A stretch of DNA of 64,000 nt from Mycobacterium interjectum (GCA_002102225.1 LQPB01000043.1:58199-122198), one strand, 5' to 3'; shown: positions 26,636 to 35,028, counted from the stretch's first letter. Numbers and translations are program-made. The notes: generated by a model not told the origin, from the sequence alone.

Positions 26636-26647
26636 TGGGCGATTCGG

Positions 26648-28033
26648 ATGACAAGTAGCCGGCCGCACAAGCACAGCCTCCCCCGCCGTCGCTCCAGGGC
26701 CAACAACGCGGGCCGCGAAGTCGCTGGTCGCCCCGAATCCACCGATACGCCAGCCGATCACGCTCAGATGCAACAGCGCGATATGGCTCCGACTGCGACT
26801 GAAGCCGCGGGGGACGAACCGTCACCACGACCACACCCGCCCCGGTGGCGCGCCACCATCGTCGCCGCCTGCGTCGCGGCCGTCGCCATCATCGCCGGTG
26901 GTGTGATCGTGGGACTTCGGCTGGGCCGCAGCCACCACGGCGCTTCCACGCCGACGTCGGCGGCGCCCGGCCCGACCGCGGCCCCGGCCCCCACGACACC
27001 GTCGGGGTGCGACACAACGCGGTTGCTGGCGACGATGTCGAACCGGGACAAGCTCGCGCAACTGCTGATGGTCGGAGTGACCGACGCGGCCGACGCCCGC
27101 GCCGTCGTCGCCAACCAGCACGTCGGGGGCATCTTCATCGCCAGCTGGACCAACCTGTCGATGCTGACCGACGGCTCGCTTGCCGAGATCGCGGGTTCGG
27201 CGGGGCCGCTGCACCTGGCGGTGAGCGTCGACGAGGAAGGTGGCCGCGTCGAAAGGTTGTCCGCGCCATCGCTACTGGGGAAAGCGCCGTCGGCGCGCTC
27301 TCTGGCGCAGAACGAGACCGCCGACCAGACCTACCAGCTGGCGCTGGACCGCGGCCGCAAGATGCGCCGGCTCGGCATCACCATCGATTTCGCCCCGGTC
27401 GTCGACGTCACCGACGCACCCGACGACACGGTGATCGGCGACCGGTCGTTCAGCGATCAGCCGGCCGCGGTGACCAAGTACGCGGGCGCTTACGCGCGTG
27501 GCCTGCGCGACGCCGGGGTGCTGCCGGTACTCAAGCACTTTCCCGGGCACGGCCACGCGTCGGGCGACTCGCATGCCACCGGGGTGGTGACCCCGCCGCT
27601 GGACGAGATGCAGGACGTCGACCTGGTGCCGTATCGGACGCTGGTCACCCAGGCGCCGGTCGGTGTGATGATCGGCCACATGCAGGTTCCCGGCCTGACC
27701 GGTAACGACCCCGCCAGCCTCAGCGCGGCCGCGGTCGCGTTGTTGCGCAACGGAAAAGGCTACGGTGGGCCCCCATTCGACGGCCCGGTGTTCACCGACG
27801 ACCTGTCGAGCATGCGAGCGATCACCGATCGCTACGGGATCGCCGAGGCGGTGCTGAAAGCCCTGCAGGCCGGAAATGACACCGCGCTGTGGGTGAGCAC
27901 CGCCGCCGTCCCCGCGGTACTCGACCGGTTGGTGTCGGCGCTGAACGCCGGAGATTTGAGCCTGCCCAACATCGAAGCCTCGGTGCGCCGGATGGCGGCG
28001 GCCAAAGCCTTCGACGCGCCGTGCGGACGTTGA
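26648..28033 (+). CDS. Membrane-anchored GH3 beta-N-acetylhexosaminidase (NagZ/LpqI-like)
   Basis: 461 residues. A charged cytosolic N-terminus and one transmembrane anchor (TIVAACVAAVAIIAGGVIVGL) lead to a GH3 domain of about 330 residues. Substrate and catalytic motifs are KHFPGHG and the following HASGDSH His/Asp loop, with the nucleophile Asp in VFTDDLSS. NagZ-type enzymes release GlcNAc from muropeptides. It is placed outside the membrane, where it would act on peptidoglycan itself or its fragments. It sits 12 bp after the kinase and overlaps the next coding region if a non-ATG start is used. Confidence 0.87.
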   Translation: MTSSRPHKHSLPRRRSRANNAGREVAGRPESTDTPADHAQMQQRDMAPTATEAAGDEPSPRPHPPRWRATIVAACVAAVAIIAGGVIVGLRLGRSHHGASTPTSAAPGPTAAPAPTTPSGCDTTRLLATMSNRDKLAQLLMVGVTDAADARAVVANQHVGGIFIASWTNLSMLTDGSLAEIAGSAGPLHLAVSVDEEGGRVERLSAPSLLGKAPSARSLAQNETADQTYQLALDRGRKMRRLGITIDFAPVVDVTDAPDDTVIGDRSFSDQPAAVTKYAGAYARGLRDAGVLPVLKHFPGHGHASGDSHATGVVTPPLDEMQDVDLVPYRTLVTQAPVGVMIGHMQVPGLTGNDPASLSAAAVALLRNGKGYGGPPFDGPVFTDDLSSMRAITDRYGIAEAVLKALQAGNDTALWVSTAAVPAVLDRLVSALNAGDLSLPNIEASVRRMAAAKAFDAPCGR

Positions 28034-28041
28034 CGACTGCC

Positions 28042-28989
28042 ATGCCCGCCCGCAGAACCCGACGCCGCACAGCCATTGGTGCAACCTTGGGCGCCGTGCT
28101 CGTCGTCGCCGCGAGCATCGTTGTCGTCAAGGTGAGCGGATTGGGTGCGCCGCGTCACCCGAATCCGCCGCCCCCAGCGGCAACTCCGGCGCCCGGCAAG
28201 GCGGCGCAGACGCCGCCTCCGACACCCGGCACCACGGCGAGTGGGCCCGACGTTGGTTTGTTGACGGCCGACTTCGCCCGGTTGCGGAGCACCATCGACG
28301 GGCGCATCGGGCTGATGATCGCGCCCGCGGGCGACGCGGCCTCGCCCGTGACGCTGGGGGAATGGACAATCGGCCCGGCCTGGTCGACCATCAAGGTCCC
28401 GTTGGTCATTGCCGCCTTGCGGGAAACTCACTCCGCTGACATCACCGATGCGATGCGGGCTGCCATCGTCGAATCCGACAACGCGGCGGCCGAATCGATC
28501 TGGGACGGCTTGGGCGATCCGGCCTCCGCGGCTCATGCCGTCGAACAGGTCCTTGTCGAGGCCGACGACCACACCACGGTCGAGTCGCGGAGAATTCGCC
28601 CCCAGTTCACCGCGTTCGGGCAGACGCTGTGGTCCCTGACCGCTCAAATTCGCTTTGCCGCCTTCGCGGCGTGCGACGCGCGGGACGCACCGGTGCGCGC
28701 GCTGATGGGCCAAATCGAGCCAGACCAACGATGGGGATTGGGCGACATTCCCAACGCCGAATTCAAGGGCGGCTGGGGGCCATCCGAGGAAGGCAGCTAT
28801 CTGGTTCGGCAATTCGGCTTCCTCACTCATGGGTCCGGCGGCGTGAGCGTGGTCGCGGTGGCCGTGGAACCCGCTTCGGGATCGCTTTCCGATGGCACGG
28901 CGGATATCACCAAAATTGGCGAGTGGCTGAACAAGCGGATCGCAATGCTGCCGGCGGGTCAATGTCATGGCTCGGCGGCTGGCGGCTGA
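28042..28989 (+). CDS. Membrane-anchored class A beta-lactamase-fold serine hydrolase
   Basis: 315 residues. An Arg-rich start and transmembrane segment (AIGATLGAVLVVAASIVVV) are followed by a Pro linker and a penicilloyl-transferase-like domain. The three active-site motifs are present: S-x-x-K in WSTIKVP, SDN in VESDNAAA and K-G-G in EFKGGWG (usual KTG). It may be a beta-lactamase-like or D,D-peptidase-like envelope protein; no Glu166 equivalent is evident. TTG 28030 (overlapping the GH3 stop as TTGA) and GTG 28021 are alternative starts. Together with GH3 it suggests cell-wall turnover or sensing. Confidence 0.8.
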   Translation: MPARRTRRRTAIGATLGAVLVVAASIVVVKVSGLGAPRHPNPPPPAATPAPGKAAQTPPPTPGTTASGPDVGLLTADFARLRSTIDGRIGLMIAPAGDAASPVTLGEWTIGPAWSTIKVPLVIAALRETHSADITDAMRAAIVESDNAAAESIWDGLGDPASAAHAVEQVLVEADDHTTVESRRIRPQFTAFGQTLWSLTAQIRFAAFAACDARDAPVRALMGQIEPDQRWGLGDIPNAEFKGGWGPSEEGSYLVRQFGFLTHGSGGVSVVAVAVEPASGSLSDGTADITKIGEWLNKRIAMLPAGQCHGSAAGG

Positions 28990-29026
28990 TGCATGAAAGG
29001 TGGTGTTGATTGTGCGTATTCGGCAG

Positions 29027-29072
29027 TACACTTTGACGGCCGGTTCGGTCGTTGGGGTGGTTGACCCAACCA
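29027..29072 (+). promoter_or_regulatory. Candidate promoter and palindrome upstream of the vWA gene
   Basis: A TANNNT box (TACACT, 29027-29032) is followed about 26 bp later by a perfect palindrome TGGTTG-ACC-CAACCA (29058-29072), 21 bp before the vWA start and just upstream of its ribosome site GAGGAGGTG (29081-29089). It could be an operator or a 5'-UTR hairpin. An alternative stem TTGGG/CCCAA overlaps it. Confidence 0.4.
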
Positions 29073-29093
29073 ATCGATATGAGGAGGTGTCCA

Positions 29094-29762
29094 ATGGTGG
29101 AGCCTAAAGGATCAATTCTTCTGGTCTATTTCGTGGCCGACGAGTCGGGCTCAATGGGCCGCAATATCGATGAGCTCAACGAGGGCCTGGCCTCCTTGCA
29201 CGACGCCCTACAACGGGAGTCGTTTGCCGCGGCCAAGATCCGGCTATCGGTGATCGGCTTTTCCGATACCGCGTTTACCTACCTCGAACCCGCGGACTTG
29301 CGGTTTTTGCAAGGCATGCCGGTGCTGACGGCCCAAAGCCTGACCTCCTACGCGGCGGCCTTCGACCAACTCGCCTACCGCATCAGCGTCGATGTGCCCA
29401 GCCTCAAAGCCCAGGGCTACACCGTGCACCGGCCGGCGGTGTTCTTCCTGACCGACGGGCTGCCCAACGGCAACGAAGACTGGCGCGCGGTACGGGCGCA
29501 CCTGCTCACCCAACCCGCCGCCCCCAACATCTTGGCCTTCGGCATCGGCGACGCCGACGCCGCCACGGTGGCCGAGCTGGCCACCAAACCGCATTTCGCG
29601 TTCGTGGCCGCCCGCGGCGTCGACACCGGCGCGGCCATCTCCGAATTCCTCACCTCACTGACCCAATCAGTGATCAGCTCCGGACAGGCCCTGGCCTCCG
29701 GCTCGGCCGAACTGCAATTCGAAAAACCCGAAGGCTTCACCCTCGCCGTGGACGTCGTCTAA
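29094..29762 (+). CDS. vWA-domain protein, TerY/YegL-like
   Basis: 222 residues, essentially one von Willebrand A domain. The metal site is complete: D16-x-S18-x-S20 in VADESGSMG, a Thr in LTSYAAAF and Asp in FFLTDGLPNG. There is no signal peptide, so it is cytosolic. It is the vWA member of a vWA/PP2C/kinase triad, known from TerY-P systems and from E. coli YegL/PphC/YegI. Its last 250 bp share the G-poor, C-rich codon choice of the kinase genes. The strong ribosome site fixes ATG 29094. Confidence 0.9.
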   Translation: MVEPKGSILLVYFVADESGSMGRNIDELNEGLASLHDALQRESFAAAKIRLSVIGFSDTAFTYLEPADLRFLQGMPVLTAQSLTSYAAAFDQLAYRISVDVPSLKAQGYTVHRPAVFFLTDGLPNGNEDWRAVRAHLLTQPAAPNILAFGIGDADAATVAELATKPHFAFVAARGVDTGAAISEFLTSLTQSVISSGQALASGSAELQFEKPEGFTLAVDVV

Positions 29763-29764
29763 AC

Positions 29765-29777
29765 CCGACCAGGTCGG
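29765..29777 (+). promoter_or_regulatory. Palindrome between vWA stop and PP2C start
   Basis: CCGACC-A-GGTCGG is a perfect 13-bp inverted repeat in the 21-bp gap, ending 6 bp before ATG 29784. As RNA it would hide the only AGG near the start, so PP2C translation may depend on ribosomes arriving from the vWA gene. Confidence 0.35.
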
Positions 29778-29783
29778 CTGCTC

Positions 29784-30899
29784 ATGGTCCCCTTCAAGCG
29801 ACGGCGCAGAGCAGCGGTGCCGCCCGACGAGGATCCCACCGCCCCGCTTGCGCTGCCACGGGTCGACTCGCCCGCACCGCCCGCCGGTGCGACCCCGGTC
29901 CCTGCCGGCCCATCGACCGGCGAGGCGGCGGCAGTTTCCGAAGTCGTCGGCCCCACCGTCATCCCGCAGCTCGTCGTGGGCAGACCCTCGCCCCGCGTCG
30001 AACCGGCGACCATCGCTGCGGACTACCGCTCGTTGCCGTTTCGCCCCGACGTGGTGATAGACGGGTGGTCCACCGACGCCGTCACCCTTCGGGGGGCGTC
30101 GCTGCGAGGTCATCTGCACCGCTACAACGGCGCACCGCGGCAGGACGATTTCGCGTTGCACCACCTGCCCGGCGGACGCGTGATCGCCCTTGTCGCCGAC
30201 GGGGTTTCGGGCGCGCCGCAATCGCACATCGGTGCCAGCACCGCCACCCGTCAAGCGGCCGAGTGGCTGCACACCAACCTCGGTGAGAACCTCGCCGCCA
30301 CCGACTGGATCGGCCTGCTCAAGAGCACCGCCTGGGCGCTCAACGAGCGTGCCCAAACGCTTCTCGGGCTTGCCGAACCGGACCCCGTTCGCGCCGAGGA
30401 GCAGCTCGCCACCACCCTGATGTGCGCGGTCATCGAGCCCGTGGGCCCCGGCGCCCTGCGCGCTTACCTGGTGGGGGCGGGCGATTCGGCGGCATGGCTG
30501 CTCTCATCGGGGCGGTTCACGCAGATCCTCGGCGGCAAGGCCGAGCCGGAATCCGGGATCACGTCGTCGGCGGTGATCGGATTGCCCCGCGTCGCACCGG
30601 AAGTGACCGCCGTGGAGGTCGACATCACCGGCGACGAGGTGCTGTTGATCGCCACGGACGGAATCGGTGATCCGCTCGGCGCCGGGCACGGCGGGGTGGG
30701 AAACCTTTTCCGCGACGTGTTGACCAGACCGTGTCCGCCCTCACTGATCGAATTCGCCCATGCCGTGGACTTCAGCCGCGAAACCTTCGACGACGACCGG
30801 ACTTTGGTGGCGGTATGGCCCCGAAAACAGGTTCCGGCTGAGACCGCCGCGCCGCCACGACGGCCCGGCTTCTTGACCGGCGAGGGAATTCTGCCATGA
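29784..30899 (+). CDS. PP2C-family protein phosphatase of the triad
   Basis: 371 residues. About 100 low-complexity Pro/Ala residues precede a PP2C core with metal-binding Asp in RQDDFALHH and VALVADGVSG (seen as ALVADGVSG), then TTLMCAVI, GAGDSAAWLL, IATDGIGDP and the terminal DDDRTLVAVW. All canonical metal Asp positions appear present. It would remove phosphate from Ser/Thr targets of the adjacent kinase. The stop overlaps the kinase start by 4 nt (ATGA), which indicates fixed stoichiometry. Confidence 0.9.
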   Translation: MVPFKRRRRAAVPPDEDPTAPLALPRVDSPAPPAGATPVPAGPSTGEAAAVSEVVGPTVIPQLVVGRPSPRVEPATIAADYRSLPFRPDVVIDGWSTDAVTLRGASLRGHLHRYNGAPRQDDFALHHLPGGRVIALVADGVSGAPQSHIGASTATRQAAEWLHTNLGENLAATDWIGLLKSTAWALNERAQTLLGLAEPDPVRAEEQLATTLMCAVIEPVGPGALRAYLVGAGDSAAWLLSSGRFTQILGGKAEPESGITSSAVIGLPRVAPEVTAVEVDITGDEVLLIATDGIGDPLGAGHGGVGNLFRDVLTRPCPPSLIEFAHAVDFSRETFDDDRTLVAVWPRKQVPAETAAPPRRPGFLTGEGILP

Positions 30900-32479
30900 C
30901 ACGACAGCTGATCGAGCGGGATAAGTTGGGTGCGCTGAGCAAGATTGGTCAGGGCGGTCAGGGTGTGGTCTATCGGGCTCCCAACGTCAAGACCAAGTTC
31001 GCCGATTCGATGGTCTACAAGGAGTACAAGGCCCAGACGCTGGGCGAGATCGATTTCACCGCGCTGGCGGCCATGCCGGCCCTGGTGGAAGACTCGCTGT
31101 CCTACGCCGAGGCCGAACGACTGGTCTCGATGGCGGCCTGGCCGTGTGCCCTGGTCGAAGACAACGGCACCACAACCGGATTCGTGATGCCCGCCATCCC
31201 CGCAGAATTCTTCGTCGAACTCAACACCGCCAAGGGCGCCTCGTCCTCCACCGCCGAATTCCAGCACCTGCTCAACCACGCCTCGGTCCTGGCCGCGCGC
31301 GGCATCGACCTCGATGACGCCCAACGCTATTCACTGCTACGCGAAGTCGCCTCCGGACTGGCATTCCTGCACAAACACGGCGTCTGCGTCGGCGACATCT
31401 CCCCCAAAAACCTGCTATTCACCCTCACCCCACACCCCGGCGTCTTCTTCATCGACTGCGACGCCATGCGCATCAACACCATCTCCGCACTACCCCAAAT
31501 GGAAACCCCCGGCTGGGACGCCCCCTCCGGCGAAGAACTGGCCACCCTCTACACCGACACCTACAAACTGGGCCTGCTCGCCCTGCGCCTGCTCGCCGGC
31601 GACCAAGACACCAAAAACCCCCAACACCTGCCCCCCACCACCCCCGGCCTGCTACGCCAAATCATCACCGACACCCTCACCAACCAACCCGAACGACGCC
31701 CCCTGCCCGAAGCCTGGACCTACGTCCTAGGCCACGCCATCGAAGAAGCCCAACACCACCAAAAAACCACCGCCGCAACAACAGCCGCCGCCACCGTCGC
31801 CCTCGAGCCGCCACCGACACCCGTCGTGCACTCCCGACCGACGAGAGCGCCCGCCCGATCCCGGCCACCAGCGCCGGCCGCCCACTACGCACCGCCGGTC
31901 AACCCGCCCCCGCCGGGCGCAGCGACCTCATCGAGGACTGGGGTATGGATCGGTGTCGGCCTGGCCGCTTTGGCGGTGGCCGTGCTGGTTGTCGTCATGG
32001 TGGCGCTGACCAACAACGACAACTACTCACCCGCCAGCACCCCGGCGACATCGTCGGCCACCGGGGCGTTGCCCTCGTATTCCTATGCCGCCGCACCACC
32101 GTCATGGACTCCGCCGGCCGTATCGGTGCCCCCGCCCATGGTGCAGACCCCCGACTCCTACGGTGAAAGCTGTCCCAACGGATTCCACCATCCGAGTCAG
32201 TCCGCTTGGGCGAGCAATTCGGCTCGCGGCACGGACAAGACGTCCTGCGTGTTTGCGTACAACGTGTTGATCGCGTACTGGAATGCCTACCCCTCTCCCA
32301 GCCGCGACTCGCGCGAGGTCATCGCCGGCAGCAAAACCACGTGCCCGAGTGTCCGGGCGAACGCGCCGACGTCGTTCCCCTGTTCCGGAGACGACTTCGT
32401 CATGACCTGCGCCGTGGAAGGCAACGATCCATGGATCACCTGCACCGGCGGCAACGGCGCCCGGGTCTACCTCTACTAG
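30896..32479 (+). CDS. Transmembrane protein kinase, TerY-P/YegI type, copy 2 (triad kinase)
   Basis: 527 residues. The kinase domain equals copy 1 residue for residue from position 6 to the Pro-rich linker (Lys42, Asp167, Asn172, Asp187). A different transmembrane helix (IGVGLAALAVAVLVVVMVAL) and an outer domain of about 130 residues follow, with six Cys (SCPNGF, TSCVFA, TTCPS, FPCSG, MTCAVE, ITCTGG), probably three disulfides. Copy 1 has an unrelated outer part. Coupled to the PP2C by a 4-nt overlap. The outer domain likely senses a cell-wall or external signal (inference). Confidence 0.87.
   Translation: MTRQLIERDKLGALSKIGQGGQGVVYRAPNVKTKFADSMVYKEYKAQTLGEIDFTALAAMPALVEDSLSYAEAERLVSMAAWPCALVEDNGTTTGFVMPAIPAEFFVELNTAKGASSSTAEFQHLLNHASVLAARGIDLDDAQRYSLLREVASGLAFLHKHGVCVGDISPKNLLFTLTPHPGVFFIDCDAMRINTISALPQMETPGWDAPSGEELATLYTDTYKLGLLALRLLAGDQDTKNPQHLPPTTPGLLRQIITDTLTNQPERRPLPEAWTYVLGHAIEEAQHHQKTTAATTAAATVALEPPPTPVVHSRPTRAPARSRPPAPAAHYAPPVNPPPPGAATSSRTGVWIGVGLAALAVAVLVVVMVALTNNDNYSPASTPATSSATGALPSYSYAAAPPSWTPPAVSVPPPMVQTPDSYGESCPNGFHHPSQSAWASNSARGTDKTSCVFAYNVLIAYWNAYPSPSRDSREVIAGSKTTCPSVRANAPTSFPCSGDDFVMTCAVEGNDPWITCTGGNGARVYLY
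30909..31872 (+). repeat. 964-bp near-identical direct repeat, copy 2 (kinase domain)
   Basis: Partner of 25032-25995. One mismatch at 31849. The sharp borders at the start of the kinase domain and inside the linker leave the ectodomains different. Confidence 0.9.
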
Positions 32480-32546
32480 CGGATGTATCCCCGGCAATGG
32501 CAACGGTTTTCGATGTCCCAGCAGGCATGGCAAGGGAGGCCTGTCG

Positions 32547-34499
32547 GTGGATGAGGTGACCTTCGGGCGTTATCGGCTGCTCTCGCTCATCGGCGAAGGC
32601 GGCATGGGCAAGGTATACAAGGGCTACGACACCGTGATCGGTCGCGATGTCGCCATCAAGGTGCTGCCCACCGAGCTGGGCGCCGAACCCGGCTATCGGG
32701 AGCGGTTTCGGCGCGAGGCCAACGCGGCCGCGCGGTTGGCCGCACCGCACATCATCCACATCTATGACACCGGCGAGATCGACGGCCAGCTCTACCTCGT
32801 GATGCCGATTGTCGAGGGCATCGACCTGCAAGCTCTGCTGGAGCGCGAGGGACCCATGAGCCCGCAGCGGGCGGTGCGGATCATCGAGCAGCTGGCCGAC
32901 GGGTTGCATGCGGCGCATGCCGCCGGGCTGGTGCATCGCGACGTGAAACCCTCCAACGCGCTGGTCACCGCGAACGACTTCGTTTATCTGATCGACTTCG
33001 GCCTGGCCCAAGATGCCACGGCCGTCAAGCTGACCCGCACCGGGATGATCGTGGGTAGCTGGCCCTACATGGCGCCGGAACGCTTCAGCACCGGCGCGAC
33101 GGACGCCAGGGCCGACATCTACGCCTTGGCCTGCGTGCTGTACGAATGCCTGACCGGCGCCCATCCGTTCCCCGGCGACAGCCTGCAGCAGCAATCCAGC
33201 GGGCACTTCTTCCTCGACCCGCCGAAGCCCAGCGACGCCGACCCCACCATTCCGGCCGGGTTCGACGGTGTCATCGCCCGCGGCATGGCCAAGAACCCTC
33301 AGACGCGGTATGCGACCGCCCATGACCTGGCGACCGCCGCCCAGCGCGCGCTCACCACCGCGTCGGTCCAAGCGGCACGCAGCACACCGACCCTGCTCGA
33401 CACGAACACGCCGGCGCCGGCGCCCGCCCCACCCGTGAACCCGCCGGCGACCCGGCCGCCGCCCGGGTTGTTCGATCCGACGCGGCCCGTGCCCAAAACC
33501 GCCCCGCCGGACAAACGGCTGCCCGTGTTGCCGCAGCAGCGATCCGAGCCGCCGCGGGGTCGCCCGCCGTCGCCGCGGGCGCACCCACGCACCCGCCTCA
33601 AGTGGCCGGTGACCGTCGGGGCGATCATCATCCTGGCCGTCGCCGCCGTCACCACCGCCTACCTGTTGCGACCACAAGCGTCGGCGCCGGGAAACCCAGC
33701 TGCCCAGCCCGCGCCGCAACCGGGCCAAACCGCGCAGCCCGCAACGGCTTCGGGACAGACCGTGCTGCCCTTCACCGGCCTCAAAAATCCCAGCGGCGTC
33801 GCGGTGGACAACGGCGGCAACGTCTACGTGGCCGACGCGGATAACCGCCAGGTGCTGGAACTCGTTGCAGGATCCGCCAGCCCGACCGCGCTGCCTTTCA
33901 CCGGCCTGGGCGGGGCCAGCGCCGTGGCGGTGAATGCCGCCCGCGCCGTCTATGTCGTCTCTCCGGGCAGCAATCCGGTGCTGAAACTGGCGGCGGGCTC
34001 CAGCAGCCCGACGGAGCTGCCGGTCACCGGGCTCAACAACCCCCGCGGTGTGGCCGTGGACGGCGCCGACAACCTCTACCTCACCGACGGCTCCAATCGG
34101 GTGCTGAAACTGGCGGCGGGCTCCACCGATCCGACGGCGTTGCCCTTCACCGGGCTCAGCAATCCCACCGGCGTCGCGGTGGACGGCTCCGGGGCCGTCT
34201 ACGTCACCGACAGCGGCAACAACCGAGTGCTGAAACTGGCGGCGGGCTCCAGCAGCCCGACGGACCTGCCGGCAACCGCCCTGAAAGATCCGGGCGCCCT
34301 CGCCGCGGACACCGCCGGCGACCTCTATGTCGTTGACCGCGGTAACAATCGGGTCGTGAAGCTGGGGGCGGGTTCGACCACGCAAACCGCGTTGCCGTCC
34401 GCCGGACTGAGCAACCTCACCGGGGTCGCGGTCGACGCCGCCGGCTACGTCTACGTCACCGATGCCGGCCACAACCGGGTGGTCAAGCTGGCCGGATAG
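32547..34499 (+). CDS. pknD: Ser/Thr protein kinase with NHL propeller sensor (PknD-like)
   Basis: 650 residues. A canonical Hanks kinase (GEGGMG loop, VAIKVL Lys, VHRDVKPSN, IDFGLAQ, APERF) spans about 10-270. A Pro-rich juxtamembrane region, one transmembrane helix (WPVTVGAIIILAVAAVTTAYLL) and six NHL repeats (LPFTGL.NP.GVAVD..G.VYV.D.GNNRVLKL) follow, the PknD architecture. Start GTG 32547 has AGGGAGG 8 nt upstream. It lies 67 bp after the triad kinase, so both kinases may share a transcript. The NHL repeats match those of the two lipoproteins at 18463 and 22548. Confidence 0.9.
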   Translation: MDEVTFGRYRLLSLIGEGGMGKVYKGYDTVIGRDVAIKVLPTELGAEPGYRERFRREANAAARLAAPHIIHIYDTGEIDGQLYLVMPIVEGIDLQALLEREGPMSPQRAVRIIEQLADGLHAAHAAGLVHRDVKPSNALVTANDFVYLIDFGLAQDATAVKLTRTGMIVGSWPYMAPERFSTGATDARADIYALACVLYECLTGAHPFPGDSLQQQSSGHFFLDPPKPSDADPTIPAGFDGVIARGMAKNPQTRYATAHDLATAAQRALTTASVQAARSTPTLLDTNTPAPAPAPPVNPPATRPPPGLFDPTRPVPKTAPPDKRLPVLPQQRSEPPRGRPPSPRAHPRTRLKWPVTVGAIIILAVAAVTTAYLLRPQASAPGNPAAQPAPQPGQTAQPATASGQTVLPFTGLKNPSGVAVDNGGNVYVADADNRQVLELVAGSASPTALPFTGLGGASAVAVNAARAVYVVSPGSNPVLKLAAGSSSPTELPVTGLNNPRGVAVDGADNLYLTDGSNRVLKLAAGSTDPTALPFTGLSNPTGVAVDGSGAVYVTDSGNNRVLKLAAGSSSPTDLPATALKDPGALAADTAGDLYVVDRGNNRVVKLGAGSTTQTALPSAGLSNLTGVAVDAAGYVYVTDAGHNRVVKLAG

Positions 34500-34568
34500 G
34501 GGCCCGCAGAATCAGCTTGGCGGAGCCCACATTTCATCCGCCCGAGCGGTTACTCCCGGACGACGGGG

Positions 34569-34952
34569 TCAATCGCGCAGCGTGCGCCCCTGCGCGTCGG
34601 GAACCTTGCCCATGATGATCATGATCCCGTCGATCAACGGCCAGAAGGCGCCGATCCCGCAAGTGCACACCGTTACCACGATTTGGATGATGGCCAGGTT
34701 GGTGTAGCCGAGGTAGAAGCGGCCCACCGCGAACGTGGAGAGAAAAATCTGCAGCAGCCCGGCGACCACCTTGCTCTTGTCCGACAGCGGGCGACCGTAG
34801 GCGTCAACGCCATAGGGCGCGTCCCCTGCGTATGGGGCCACGCCCCCGGCCGCGGCGGGAGCATCGGCGCGCCACTGCTGGCCGTCCCAGTACATCTGGC
34901 CCGGCCCGCCGCTGGGGTCCGGGTACCACCCCGCAGCTGGTTGTTCGGTCAT
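34569..34952 (-). CDS. TM2-domain protein with N-terminal DUF2510
   Basis: 127 residues. DUF2510 motif (GWYPDPSGGPGQMYWDGQQW), a short linker, then a TM2 domain with two helices separated by a short turn (KVVAGLLQIFLSTFAVGRFYLGYTN, AIIQIVVTVCTCGIGAFWPLIDGIMIIMG). TM2 proteins are small membrane proteins of unclear function. GAGAGGGG precedes ATG 34952. It converges with the PknD-like gene. Copy A of the shared intergenic element is upstream. Confidence 0.85.
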   Translation of the reverse strand: MTEQPAAGWYPDPSGGPGQMYWDGQQWRADAPAAAGGVAPYAGDAPYGVDAYGRPLSDKSKVVAGLLQIFLSTFAVGRFYLGYTNLAIIQIVVTVCTCGIGAFWPLIDGIMIIMGKVPDAQGRTLRD

Positions 34953-35028
34953 TTTGTTCCCCTCTCTTTTGAAGGTGATCGGTGCTGTTACCGCTCGGTG
35001 CGGCCGGTCATGTCAAGGCTGGTCCAGA

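Noticed and set aside
25032..31872. Duplicate kinase domain as an assembly error
   Set aside because: Flanks on both sides differ, the 3' parts encode different coherent ectodomains, and one base differs. A true duplication is more likely, though raw reads were not seen.
32436..34472. 678-codon minus-strand frame with repeated segments
   Set aside because: The repeats are the reverse reading of the NHL blades of the PknD-like gene, not a real repeat protein.
22548..34499. NHL repeat DNA as a CRISPR-like or tandem repeat array
   Set aside because: The periodic pattern follows codons of beta-propeller blades, and units are too divergent in DNA for an array.
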